Source: Trochalopteron elliotii
Lineage: Eukaryota; Chordata; Aves; Passeriformes; Leiothrichidae
Assembly: GCA_024734555.1 (NCBI GenBank)
Contig: JANPWX010000480.1
Location: 3,062,260-3,126,259, forward strand
DNA length: 64,000 nucleotides
Direction of reading: 5' to 3'
The notes under the pieces were generated by a model. The model did no database searches. It saw only the letters and a list, made by a program, of their open reading frames with translations, and was not told the origin of the DNA. Numbering within the stretch: position 1 is the stretch's first letter; every line of letters starts with the position of its first letter. Shown here in pieces: positions 13,601-25,900 of the stretch. A program made the translations under genes and the position numbers.

Positions 13601-15788
13601 GAGCAGGCCTTGGCTTGCTCTTTTCATTCATTAGCTCTCTTAGATCTTCCTCAAACCACACTGAAGACAAGAGGCACTTATTAAGAGCAGCAGTTTGTTT
13701 CAAGTGCTTCCTCATAAGTTTTCAAATCTTTCTGCTGTAATGTCACACCATCACTGGCTCCTGTGATGGAGAATAACAGTGGTTCATTAAGCTCATAAAT
13801 CCAAAAGGAAGAAAGACTCTCCTGGAGACATGAGTAGCTTTATAACAAACAGAGCAGCAGGAGAGCCTGCAAATTATCAGCCCAATGCTTTATATGCATT
13901 TTATCAGCAGTTGGGGGAAATTACAATAAAGAGCAATGAGTAAGTGAAACATAAACTATGGCATAAACATGCCCCCTGTTCCTTTCTGTCCACGTTTCAT
14001 GTAAAAGCTCTTCTGAAGTCATGGCTCCAAGGGTGAGAATCCAGGAAAGTTTCAGAAGCTCCTTCTCATCCAGAGATTTGCCCAGGCTGGAAATTACACA
14101 GGATTAATATGTTATGTGTACAAATTCTTCCAGAAGAGTGAAAATATATACAACATTTAACAATATCTCCCCCATTATTCCAATGCAAGTGCTGCATGAC
14201 AATGAGCTTGATGATGTTTACATCCTATCCAACAGTTTTGTTACTGCCTCTTTTTTAAGTGTGCAGCTTTGATTTATGGCTAGTGATACCAAGATCCCAG
14301 CCTGTAAATTTTTACAGCAAGCAGACTTGAATTATGTGTTGAGTCTGCTGCACTGGATCAAAAATGTTCAAAATCCTCTCTGGGAAGATTTAAATGTATA
14401 CAGTCTCTAAGCCATGAAAATATTGCTCTAATGTGCCTATGTGATTTTTAACAGATTGTGAGTTCAAATCCATTTATCAGCTGATGTCTAATGAGTTTGG
14501 CAGGCCCCTACTACATTAAGTATAAGAAAAACTATGAGCATAATGATGTAGACTGAGGAGAATTTAATGAACAAATAAGTGACCTTCATGTTTATGTGAA
14601 GTACAGATTTCATGCCAAATTTTCCATAATATATGCTGGAGATAATGGAGTATTTATTAGATTTCTCCTCTCCTTTATCCTCTTCTTTACACATTGTTTT
14701 TTTTTTTGCACAGCAGACCTATATCATCCATGGTATGTGAGTGGGAAGAGCTCAGCTGGCCTGCAGAATTAAACCTTTTAATTCTACATGGGGGAACCTG
14801 ACTGGACAAAATAAAGGAGTAAGTCATCCAAAATAAGTCATCCAAGGCCTGTTCCAGGGTGGCAGCTCTGCTGGGGGTCAGCATGTGGTTGCCACATGTC
14901 CTGGGGTTCCCCTTGGTGACACTGACATCACTGCTTGTCACTTCTGCAAAGTCACCTCACCGATTTTTGATGCTTGAACATGTGTTTGGGAGCTTCATTA
15001 CAGGCACTTCTCTCTGCAAAATGCATCCCAGCATTCTGGCCTGAATCCCACAGTGTTTCCTGACAGGTGACCATTAGTGACTGGCTCTAGTGTCTTTGAA
15101 GAAAGAACTGTGGAAAATCTTGCATGTGGAAATCTTGAGCCCAAGGATGTAAAACTGGCTGATTTGGGCTTTGTTTTTAGGGCTGCTTTGAATGCTGAGG
15201 CTTGGAAGGGCAGAGTAAGGCTCCAAAGGTCTCCCCATCCTCCTGCCCTGCCATCTCTAGTTAAGCTCAACTGCTAACTGGTATTTAAAAGTCTCTCTCT
15301 CTCTTTAAATGTCATGCCCTGCATGGTAAGCTGCTGGATGCTGTCTGGCCCCAGGCCAGGGCACTGACTACACAGGATGCTGAGCAGCAGTGATGTGGCA
15401 TGTCTGGGTGGTCCTTTACAGCCTGAGCCCACCCCACACCCACTCATGGGGAGCCTCTTGTGCCCCCAGACCAGCTGTAGCTGTGCCTCCACCCACAGTG
15501 CAGCTTTGCAGGCTGAGCCATGGCTCTGTTTCCATTTTCCTGGCTGTTTCCATCCAGGTGGGTGAAATGCTCTTAGATCCAGAGGTGCTGCCTCCACAGC
15601 TCATCCCATGTCCCATGGGAGCAGCTGGTGCTGTGTCTGTGCCAGTGCACTGACTGCAGAGCAGCAAGCATGAAGGACAGTCTGCACTTCTCCTTCTCTT
15701 TGCCCCAGCATCCCCCTTTCCACAAAGCTGCCTGCCCATGGAAAGCCTGACAAAGAGACCACTCACAACAGTCCTGCTTGAAACAGTG
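10662..15788. other. gene-free intergenic DNA
   Basis: No exon or transposon was recognised. GC-rich patches at about 12470-12880 and 15350-15660 give overlapping open frames on both strands, as expected from base composition. A short CT repeat lies near 15292-15306. Confidence 0.55.
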
Positions 15789-16085
15789 AGCTGGACTGGC
15801 AGAAAAAAATACTTTGCTGTTTCTTGGGTCTGTGACATTGTACTTTCATTTAAAAGTAACCAATTGTGAGGGTATTTCCACCAGAACAATGGGAGATTTT
15901 GCTGAGGCTGTCCAGCTTGGTGGGAAGGAGAGAATCACAGCCTGGTAATTCAAAAGGGAACAGGGCAGACAGGCAGTGTTCTGAAACAAACTGATTGAGC
16001 CAAGTGCTGGGAAAAATACCTTTTTTCCCTTTTCCCCCTCATCTTTGTTTTTGTTTATGTAGGAGCAGCAAAACCTGACTTCATT
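15789..16085. repeat. direct duplication, copy 1
   Basis: This 297-bp block recurs at 18979-19277 in the same orientation. By eye I count 8 substitutions and 2 single-base indels, about 97% identity. Homology stops sharply at both ends (AGCTGGACTGG on the left, GACTTCATT on the right). No terminal repeats, poly(A) tail, TATA box or long reading frame suggests a known transposon. Confidence 0.95.
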
Positions 16086-18978
16086 TTTCTAGTTGAAGTG
16101 ATCCATGGCTTTGCTGTGTGTCCTGTAACTCGGCAGGTATTACAAACTGTACTCCTAACTAATGAACTGAGTGAATAATTTATTTAATGTGTCAGACATG
16201 GCAGAAGGTGCTGCAGCCAGTCACCTCTCAAGAAGCTAATTGCTGCACTAAGAAAACAAATCTGTGCAAGTCCTCATTTCAGAGTTATTTCCAAACATTA
16301 ACTCGAAAGTTATTTCAGTAATGAGGCCTCTTAAAAGAAGCATCACTTTTCACAGCACATGGCACAGCTCTGTTGACCCTCCAGCACTGCTCAGCTGGGA
16401 GAAGCACAGTTCAAACGAAACTTCAGCCATAAAACTTGGGCAAGAGGGAGGCTGTGTAAAGTCTGTGATTAATTAGCAGTCAGCAATATTGAAATGCAGT
16501 GAGAAGGGAAAGATTTGGTTCTGTGCAGAGATTTTGGAACCCTTGTTTGTGGTTTGGATGACAAGATATATCACAGGCAGAATCCTCCCCCCCCCACTTC
16601 TGTCTGATTTTTTGGAGATCTTACACAGATTTATACCTACTTAAAGTCATTCTTGGCTTATCCTGGAGAGGTTTTAGGGGTATTTCTCAAATCATTCCTT
16701 AACCTCCTAACTTGCTGAAGGGAATACCTATGAAAGAGAAATCCTGGGTAAATGAATTTTTTACCCAGGCGGCAAAAAAAATCAAAACTAGTTGTCAGAA
16801 CTTGTCTAGACAGTTTTCTCACAAAAACACCTAGGCAGCAGATAGCAGGTAACTGGAAAATGATGTTCCTGGGAAGCAGCACAGAGAGCTGAGGTTTGCC
16901 TCCCTTTGCTCCATGGCCAAGGGATGTGTCAGCCTTGGTGTAAGTGAATGCAACTCCACTTCTTTCCATTTGCATTTGATTACACCAAGACTGAAGCCGG
17001 TCCACGGTGTTTTATTTTATTCCTTTATTTGATTTTGTTTGGTTTATTCTTCCTATACCATAGAGCTGAGCAGCTGAAGCATACAACATGCAGCAATTTA
17101 CAGTAAACTGTCCTTGTTCTGCTCTGGAATGGATGGAAACAATTCCAAAGTTAATGGTATTAGTGAGGAAATAGAGTCATTCTTAACCAATCTTGTAATG
17201 CCCTTTTGGAAAAATGATACTTAAAACTACTTTTATAATTCGATTTACAAGTCACAGATTTTTGCAAGAAACTTGACTTTAAGTCAGTCACACACCTTAT
17301 AAACTGTGCAGGGCCAGTTCACAAATGGTTTTACAGCTCCATACACTCCCTGGAGGAGCCATCTCCTTCCTGCTGGCCAGACACATTGCCTTGAAACGGC
17401 TGCCAACTTTTTAAGAGTTCCTTTTTGGCTATATTCTTCTTTTCATAGCAGCATTCATGGCCCCAGCCCAGGTTCATGAGGAACAAAGTGTAAAATTAAT
17501 CAATGGATTGATGCACTGTTTAGAATAAAAACAGCCTGCTTTTGGCTACATTTTCTGCCCTTCCAGCCAAAAGAGTGCATGTGTGTACATGAAATGTAAT
17601 TTAGTTTTTCCTTTGCTGCCTGTTGATTTTCCCCTAATTCATTTTCCTTTTGCCTCTTATTGAGTCTCCTCTTGTCTGAGTGAGCTTAACCCTGTAGTGC
17701 CTGGTCTGTGGAGCACAGAACAAGGGAAGGGACCCTGTAGGTGGGCCCTGGGATGGTTACAGGCTTCATTAGCCCCTGGAAGGGACACGACAGCCTGCAG
17801 GAAAAGGGCCATGTGAACTCAGCAAGTCACAAGCCAAGCCTTTGGTAGGTAAAATCTACCTGGAGTTTTAATGACTTGTAAAGCCCTGAGAAAACCTCTC
17901 ACTTGATATTTATTGCCTTGAATGTCTTCCAACTGAACTTTATCTAAAAGGCAGCTCAGCTCTTCTGGAAGCCTTGGTTGGAGCTGTTAACACACAAAAT
18001 AGTTCTGCCCCTCCAAGGACAGAAACCACAACCCTGTCACCAGGGGATGTCACTGGAGACTCTGTGACAGGGCTTTAGTGCACAAACATGCACATCCACA
18101 CTTTAAAATAACACTGGCAAATATTAATCAAACATCTTGAAGCAGGATGTCTGAAGCAGGAGGAGGGTTTGGATGGGCTGATGGATAATTGCATACATCC
18201 AACAGACTCCAATGAGCCCTTTGCAGCCAGGGGAAAGTTGACAACAGCTGTGTTGGTAACCTTAATTTCGGAAGTAGCTGGTCTGGGAAAAAGTTAATCA
18301 TATTTTAGGCACTGCCTACTGCCACTCAATCTCATTTCTATCACTCTCAAAGTCATGTATTTTTAAAAATACCAAAAGCAATTTAAAAATACATCTAACA
18401 GTAATCACTTCATTGGAAACAACACACTGCAATAACATAAAACAGCAGCTACTTTCCTGTGAAGATTTATGAGACAGACTAGTTTTCTCACGACTTATGT
18501 TATTCCTGCCTTATTGTTTTGTCAGCACTGGATATGGAAAGTGGATGATATGTGAACACTCTCCAACACTAGAAAGCTTCGGAGTTTTGATTAGGTAACA
18601 AAATTGAAAAAGCCAGTTTGCTTTCCCTGTTCAATCTCTGTGATTTAAATTTCAGTGTAGCAAAGATGCCTGAGCAGTGAGCTGCCCTCTCCCAAATCCA
18701 CACTGGCTCCTGCAGTTCCTATCCAGATCCTGAATCTGACTTCCCCCTGCTGGGTCTGGAAATCCAAAGGGATTTTAAGTGTCAGTCAGATGCTGACTTT
18801 GCAGTGTGATGAGAGGTGAAATGATAGCAGTGGTGAACAAATGGAGACGTGCAGGTATTTCAGGGCATGTAAAACCACACTGAGACAGACCTTGTGATCA
18901 CATCAGTGATTTCAGTGTCCAAGGAAACTCTGTCCCATGTTTGTGATGGCTGACTGCTGCTGTCCCCTAGAAATCAAC
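16086..18978. other. spacer between the duplicated blocks
   Basis: Unique, moderately AT-rich DNA with no recognised gene. A run of ten C occurs near 16587-16596. An open frame on the minus strand at 16658-17005 has no recognisable protein similarity. Confidence 0.55.
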
Positions 18979-19277
18979 AGCTGGACTGGCAGAAAAAAAT
19001 ACTTTGCTCTTTGTTGAGTCTCTGACATTGTACTTTCATTTAAAAGTAACCAATTGTGAGGGTATTTCCACCAGAAGCAATGGGAGATTTTGCTGAGGCT
19101 GTCCAGCTTGGTGGGAAGGAGAGAATCACAACCTGGTAATTCAAAAGGGAACAGGGCAGACAGGCAGTGTTCTGAAACAAACTGATTGAGCCAAGTGCTG
19201 GGAAAAAGACCTTTTTTCCCTTTTCCACCCTCATCCTTGTTTTTGTTTATGCAGGAGCAGCAAAACCTGACTTCATT
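18979..19277. repeat. direct duplication, copy 2
   Basis: Second copy of the block at 15789-16085, same orientation, 3190 bp downstream. The differences from copy 1 are spread along its length, with a cluster near the left end. The spacing and identity suggest a fairly recent local duplication, or two insertions of a repeat family I do not recognise. Confidence 0.95.
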
Positions 19278-20173
19278 CAGAACATATTACAAAGCACTTT
19301 TATTATAATCAGTCAGGAGCTAGTAACATATAAAAGCTCTAGTCTGATATTATTGCTCTTGGTTTCTCACACCTTTTAGTCTACTTCCCCAGTGGCACTC
19401 CCAATGGCATCTTGTCTGTCATGTTTATAAATTAATTGCAAGATTCTGAAACAAAAATTTATTTTGGAAGTGTCATAATGCAGTGTATTCTCTGCTGGCA
19501 TGCTGCATGTCCCAAGCTCCTTGGGTAGATCTTCTGACTGCACAGCTGGTGACATCTACCAGCTACACTTACTGATGGGAGACCATTTTGTCAGTTCAGG
19601 CCATATATTCATTATAATTTGTAGCAATTCAATAAAAATAAGTTGTCTGTATTCCTAACAGAACAGCAATTAATGTATATTGAAATAGTGATTGCTTTGC
19701 TGTAGCTCATTAGGAAGTCAAATTTTAATTCCTATTTAATTACAATCCAGTTACTACAATTTATTACCAATAATTCTAATGAGGTAAAGTAAGAGGTGTA
19801 TTGAGGACTAATGAAAATGTTACAAAGGTTCATTTGGAATTCACAGAAAAATTCCTATTTAATTACAATGGAATTACTTCTGTTTCATTCATGTGGAGTG
19901 GGATGTGGTGTGATTCTTTCTGGAGGATCAGACTCTGCCAGTCATGGCTGTTTGTTCATGATCCTCTGAGCTTCATCCTCCTGCACACAGAGCTGTGTGT
20001 GCTGGATGTGCCAGGATGCAGGGAGGGCACCTGCCCTGCCTCACACACAATGTGCTTCTGCACTTTGGTGCACTTTTACAGGTGCCCAAAGCCCCTGTCC
20101 CCACAGTCTCCCAAGGCCACCAGCTTTTAGACAGAGCTCTAGAGGTGTGGGTTTGTTATCTTCTTTTCTTCTG
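19278..20173. other. AT-rich gene-free DNA
   Basis: The stretch at about 19600-19790 is strongly AT-rich with repeated TTTAATT-like words. It could be a conserved noncoding element, but conservation cannot be judged from one sequence. No exon seen. Confidence 0.5.
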
Positions 20174-20729
20174 TGTTAGAGCTGGGATTAAATGCTCAGG
20201 AGATGCAGTTCATGTTCAGACTCAGTTGTTTATTAATTCTTATCTACAGTACAGTCTCACTAGTTGTGAGTTCTAGCTAACAAAGTAGAAAATGGCTCTG
20301 TCTCAATCTCTTTCCGAGGTCTTTTGAGCACAGATTGTCCAATTATGAGATGAAACCTAAATTATTTTTACTTTTAACCCAATAACCAATCACTCGTGGT
20401 CCACAATGTGGATTTTTTTACCCAATTACAAAATACCACCCAGACCCATGAAGAAGAAGGTGAAGAAGAAGGTGAAGAAGGACTCAGCCTCTGCCCTAAA
20501 ACCTCCATCTTGCTTTATATATATATCACTATATTCTAAAACCTTAAACTCTAAGTTTTCCACCCTGTAATTTTACACACTTCTATTCAAACTACACGCC
20601 CAAAATCCCAGTGCTGTCACTCAGTTTTGGAAGCCTCTTCCACGGCCTCAGGTCAATGCAGTGTTTTCTTGGGGGTCAGTGCCTGTCAGCACAGAAAATC
20701 TGAAATTCTCAGTGCCCAGGGTTCCAACA
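20174..20729 (-). mobile_element. solo LTR of an endogenous retrovirus
   Basis: On the minus strand this starts TGTTGGAACCC and ends CTCTAACA, giving TGTT...AACA inverted ends that extend a few bases further outward. A TATATATAAAG box lies near 20513-20527, reversed CCAAT-type boxes (GATTGGTTATTGG) near 20380-20395, and AATAAA near 20227-20232. A GAAGAAGAAGGT tandem repeat (20452-20478 on the plus strand) sits in the middle. Nothing resembling a primer binding site follows the 3' end, so this is a solo LTR. Part of the same family recurs at 47478-47614. Confidence 0.8.
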
Positions 20730-22899
20730 CAGAGGCAGGGCTGTGATCAGACTGGAGGAACTGCAGAGTCAGGAGGAGAGGTGCACAGGAGGATGTGATG
20801 GGAAGTTCCCTCTGCCTTGGGTCAGGAGATGAAATGGAGAGCAGCCCTCCTGAGCAGCATCCGTGTGGGGATCATTTCTGAGTCACCATGAGGTGTGAGT
20901 GGTTGTCTGTAATGGAGGAGAGACTGAGATGTGTGTAAGAGGGCACAGTGAATTCACCAGGGATGTAAAACTGGACAAAAAGGTGGGAAAATGCTGTCTT
21001 TGATTTTTGACCTGAGCCTGGCAAGAACTCCACATGGTAATGGGGCTGGTAATGAGGCTTTTCTCTGGTAAGAGCTCTGCTGTGCTCTGCCTTTGGAGGT
21101 ACCAGGGCTGCAGATCATGAGATGTTGAAATTAATTGCCCACTGATCTCTGAAAAATTGTTTTCAGAGAACAGTGGGATGTATTAAAAACAAGCCTAACA
21201 AGGAAAGGTACCAAGCCAGTCTAAAATTCTTTTTAAGCCTGGCTCTGAGGGTCTGCCTTTGTGCTTTTTCAGAAATGAGGATGCAGTTCCTTAAGTAAAA
21301 CCAAAAGAATGTGTGGGTTTTCTTTCCCTCCCCATCCCCAGGGAAGATAGGCTCTAGTCTAAGTTTAGACTCCCCTTTTGAAAGAAAATTATAGGGTCAT
21401 TTCTCATTTTGCAAAGCAAGGCCACCTGATAAAGGGGAATATGAGGATAGTAATTTTTCCTTTGAGTTAGACAGCCTGAAATGTTTGTGGGAAGTTGCCA
21501 TGTGCTTCCCTTGCTGGCATTAAGGTTTGATATCTAAAATTCCCCTTAAAAGCAATGAGCCAAGTGTGTCCCTGGTGTAAGCTGTTTGCTGCATTCACAG
21601 GCACTCCACCAGGGACTGATTTGGTCAGATGTGCCCAAACTAACTCAGCAAAAGTATTCCTGTTCTATATTCAGCCCAAGGCACAGGATATTTATAACAC
21701 CCACTTACTTAGGGCCTCATATTTTCCCTCATTCTAATTTCCCCCTTCTCTTTATTTCCCTCTGTGTCTATCACCCTTTTTCATGTCTCTCCAGATGCAT
21801 TTCCCAGCGTAAGATAATTGAAAGTCAGTGAACTGAGTTCCAGGTTATTTTGCTAAAAGATGCCTATTATTTTGATGAAGCAGGTGCACAGAATTAAAAA
21901 AAACTCTCCATAATTGCTACTTTACTATCAGGCTTCTGCTGCCTAATCTTCTTTGATGTTGGTAGAACAAGCTTTCCATCTCTTCTAGGATGATTACAGG
22001 GAACATTGCTCTGTTCCTCCTACAGAATCCAATCCTGATGGATATTAAACCTGGGTTATCAATTAAAGTTTCTTTATGTGCCGAGTGATTAGAGTCAGGA
22101 TTGTGTGTGATTTCTAGCATAAAGCAAGTTTGAAGTGATTTCTGCCATTAATATTAATTAATCACTGATATGCCTGGCGCTCACAAATGAATGCACAAGG
22201 TGAGCATGTGCCATTTAGCACAGTAACCTGGGACTGAAATAAGAACTGAGCTGCTCTGATTTTAAACCTTTGGCAACAGTTTTTATAAAGTCTTCTTGGT
22301 ATAGTTAACTAAAAAAAAAATAAAAAGGAGAAGCCAAATGAATAACGGGGATGTTAAGAGCATGACTGTGGTCCTGACTCTAACCAACAAAGCTGGCTCT
22401 TGCCCTCTTATGCTCTGTTCTCACTTATGGCTCTGGCAAGCTTCAAATCATTAATAAAATTTAGTAAAAATTCTGCAAAAAAATGTAGTAAAGTTTTTGA
22501 GGGTGGTTGCTAGCTTTTCTGTGTGCAAATAACACCCAAATCTAGGCCTGCTGAAAGTCTTAAAATGCAAGTGGTGGTAAAGAGAGAAAGTGCTTGGAGG
22601 AGGGCACTTGAGACAGTACATGCACTTGTACAGACTCAAATTTTGGCAGAGTCAAAATCTAAAAAGCATCACTCACATCTCAACTTCTCTATGGGACTGG
22701 GCTACCCCTGAGCTTGCTGGGGGCGTGTCAAAAACTCACAGAGGTGAAACAGCCTCAGAAATGGGCATCCATTGGCAATTTTAGCCCCTCACTGCATGTG
22801 AGTAAATAGTTTGGCTGCATTGAGGGAGAGGGTAGTGAATGCCCTTTCATCCAGGGTGAGACAGGCATGTTTACAGGTTTTCAAGCAGCACTTAATCTG
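20730..22899. other. gene-free intergenic DNA
   Basis: No exon recognised. A short near-perfect hairpin at 21131-21186 is annotated separately. An A-rich run lies near 22311-22327. Confidence 0.55.
21131..21186. repeat. short interrupted palindrome (hairpin)
   Basis: CCCACTG at 21138-21144 pairs with CAGTGGG at 21171-21177. TCTCTGAAAA at 21146-21155 pairs with TTTTCAGAGA at 21160-21169 across a four-base loop. TTAAT at 21131-21135 pairs with ATTAA at 21182-21186. That is 22 pairs in 56 bases with one mismatch and one small internal loop. It is shorter than a typical microRNA precursor. No transposon family was recognised. Confidence 0.7.
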
Positions 22900-22988
22900 C
22901 AGAGTCTGATTGCCTCCCAAAGGGCAATGAAATTGGGCAAGGAATCGTTAAAGGTCTTTTCCAGCCTAAATGACTCTGTGATTATTCC
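22900..22988 (+). mobile_element. CR1 LINE 3' end fragment
   Basis: The right part follows the CR1 3' terminus: a 'ttaaaggtcttttcc' block, then AATGACTCTGTGATT, the usual end. The body upstream is too short or diverged to place, so the left edge is approximate. Strongly 5'-truncated, as is typical of avian CR1. Confidence 0.7.
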
Positions 22989-25900
22989 TGTCTTGGAGAT
23001 GGAAAAGGTGAGGACTAAAAAAAAAGTTAAGTTGCACCAAAAATCAAAAGCAAAGTTGGAATAAAGAATCTCCTCAGTGTCACTCCTATGCTTTAGATGA
23101 TCCTGAAGTCAAAAGGTCACAGGACCACATAATTGACATAATGGCAAACAGGCACAGCAATGACCATTGCACCTCTGACAGATTAATACCTGAAAAATGG
23201 GATTTAATTATCCCACAACACTAATCACACACTCCATTCCCACTTTTAGTCTTGGCAGGAGTATGACCAGGAGTATGAATGCCTGGCCCTTATGCTGCCA
23301 GGCATTAAGGGCCTGTTTTCTCCCCCCAGGCATGTGATATTCTTTGCAAATACAACATCATCAGGTGCAGGTGGCAAAAGAACCTGATGCTGCACAGCTG
23401 TACACAGGGCATCTTCCACTTGCTGTCAAGGTCCTCTTTTCAGCTGTGAACTGTTCACATGACTGGTCTCTAAGACCCAAATTTACTGCTAGAGCTGATG
23501 CAGTACCTTTGGCCTTCCTGGAGCTGTATGTGTTTACACCAGCAGTGAATGTAGCCAAGTGCATGTGGTAACTTGTGGCTTTTGCAAACACTTTTGAATT
23601 TCTCCCAAGAAATGCATCTCCTAGTTGGCCACTTCCTCATTTGCATCAGCACATCTTAAATCTGAGTCTTGTTCAGCAAATGCCCAGTTTATTCGTTACT
23701 CACATTGTCATAAATCTTACAGAAAAGCAATTATGAGGAAATCATATTTCATACTTTTATGGAATTCCTTAAAGCTGATGAGAGCAGCCAGATGGCTATT
23801 TTCATCAATGAACCTTTGATAGAGCATTAGGAAACAGAGATGGTGTCTTTTAATAGACCATTATTACCTGCCTTGGGTGCAAGGAGCTCTCATGCATTCC
23901 AAAAGTATATTAATGGCAGAGTAAAGCATGACTTAGGAATAGTATCTCCAGAAAGGGCCTTATTTTCCCTCTTAAAATGATTTCAAATGGGTTTAGCTTG
24001 CACTGACTGCTGCATGCACGTTCAGCATGGGAGGCTGGTGAGGTGAAAATATATTTCCAGCCCCCTGATAAAGAGTCAAGGGTCTCCTGCTCTGCACAGG
24101 AACCACTGCAGGTACTCAGTGTGGGTGCCAGGGCTGGGCAGAGGTGAGGGTGTGGATCCTCTCCCAGCTGGAGCAGGAAATGGCACCATAAACCAGCAGA
24201 GCACCCTAAAGTCTTCCCACATGTGACTCTTAATTAAGGTTATGAATTTTATAGGGTTGTTTTTTTTTCTTTTGGCTGCATAACATGAGTTCTTTCTCCC
24301 CCTTCCTGCTCAGGTAGCTTTTCCTTTAATGATTTTCACAGACAATCTTTAAGGAAGAGGCAAGCAAGCAATTAATAAAAATGTGAACAGGTGGTTGCTC
24401 TGCTACTAAAAAAAATCAGTAGTGCAATAATTTCCTAATTATTATTATACCTTCTAAAGGTTTTTTAGAAACATTATAATATATTTCCCCATTGCTTCTT
24501 CTGGCACCCCTCTTGCTCCTGGCATTATTTCTCATTCAGAATAATAATTAATGAGAACTGAGGTATCTAATATATATTTTATTCCTTCTGTTTCAGTCCC
24601 TTAAGTAACCATCTTGTCACATTTGTTATGCAAATTCTCACACATTGTGTGTAATTTCAGCAATATGTGAGAATGCCTCTCAAAAATGCCTTGAGTATTT
24701 TATTTTATATATTTGTAAAAAATTAACATTTTTTTTTTCCTTGAAAGCAACATTTTTCCAGAGCCCTTGAGAGAAATGGATGAAGCCTGCATAATTGCTC
24801 TTCCTTTATTGAAGTAAAGGAAAGAAATATTTCTAAGCATAAGGTATTGATAGCAATAGCATGATAATGATAATAATGATGATGATGATAATATTTTGCT
24901 TTCTTTTTAAGAGAGCACCCTGGTCTTGCTTTAGGGCTGCAAAATGTACAACCATCAACAAAGTAAGTACAGTCTTCACTTGGACAGGTAAGTATTGTGC
25001 ACAGGTTTAACTAAAGTCAGATTTATTTTTAAACTGTCCCACCTTGCTGAACAGTGGGAATTCTCTGTAGAAAAGGGGTGGTTTATCTCTACACCAAAAT
25101 ATCCAGGGTGGTTATATGGAATGAAAGCTGTATGGAGAGCTGAGGTTTGAGTTTGGGCTTCTGTACCCCCTCTGCCCAAATTCCAAACTATAAGTGAAAT
25201 GAAAGGTGACTATGTTTTGGACAACTGTGGAAAGTGTCTTTTAACATCAACAGCTTGGGTGGTGAGGGAGGGTGAAGGGTGGCAGGACTCTGTGTGCATG
25301 TGCAGTGGGAAGCAGCTCTTTGTCACCCTGCTGCTGTCCCCAAGCCTGGCATCTGTCACAGGAACCTCAGGTGGCCCTAAATTGTGCCAGCAGTCCATCG
25401 TGTGAAGGATGCTGAGTGCCACACACACCTTGGGCTGCTGCCTCACCTGCCCTGCAGCCAGCCTGGTCTCTCTGGCATTTCAGAGGCAGCACTGCCCCAG
25501 GTAACTCCAAATTACTTGTGGTCAATGCTCAGTGCCCTGCAGGGCTGACCTCAGGGATCAGTGTCTCTTTTAGCACCACTGATGGATTTTCCCCCTGCAC
25601 AAAGGGTGAGAAGTAGTAGGTTCTGAGAATCTGAATGCCAACTTCTGCTGGGAACCATCACTGCCTCTAAACAAGCCCTGGAGTCTCAACAGCTGCACTT
25701 GGAGCAGAGCCTGGTGTGGGATCCTTTCACTTGAACTGGAGGAATCTGGAGGTGTAACTCTGGGACTTCTTAGTTTGGTGTTTTCTATGCAGGAAAAAAA
25801 ACCTCCCATGTAGCAAACCCCTAATTCCCAAAGATTTGAAAAGCTAATTGGGAGGGAGCCTTGTATGTAAATATGGAGTGATAGTTTGCCCTCCCCATCC

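Noticed and set aside
15416..15889. 157-codon minus-strand frame
   Set aside because: It lies in GC-rich DNA with open frames on both strands and shows no recognisable protein features. It also runs into the duplicated block.
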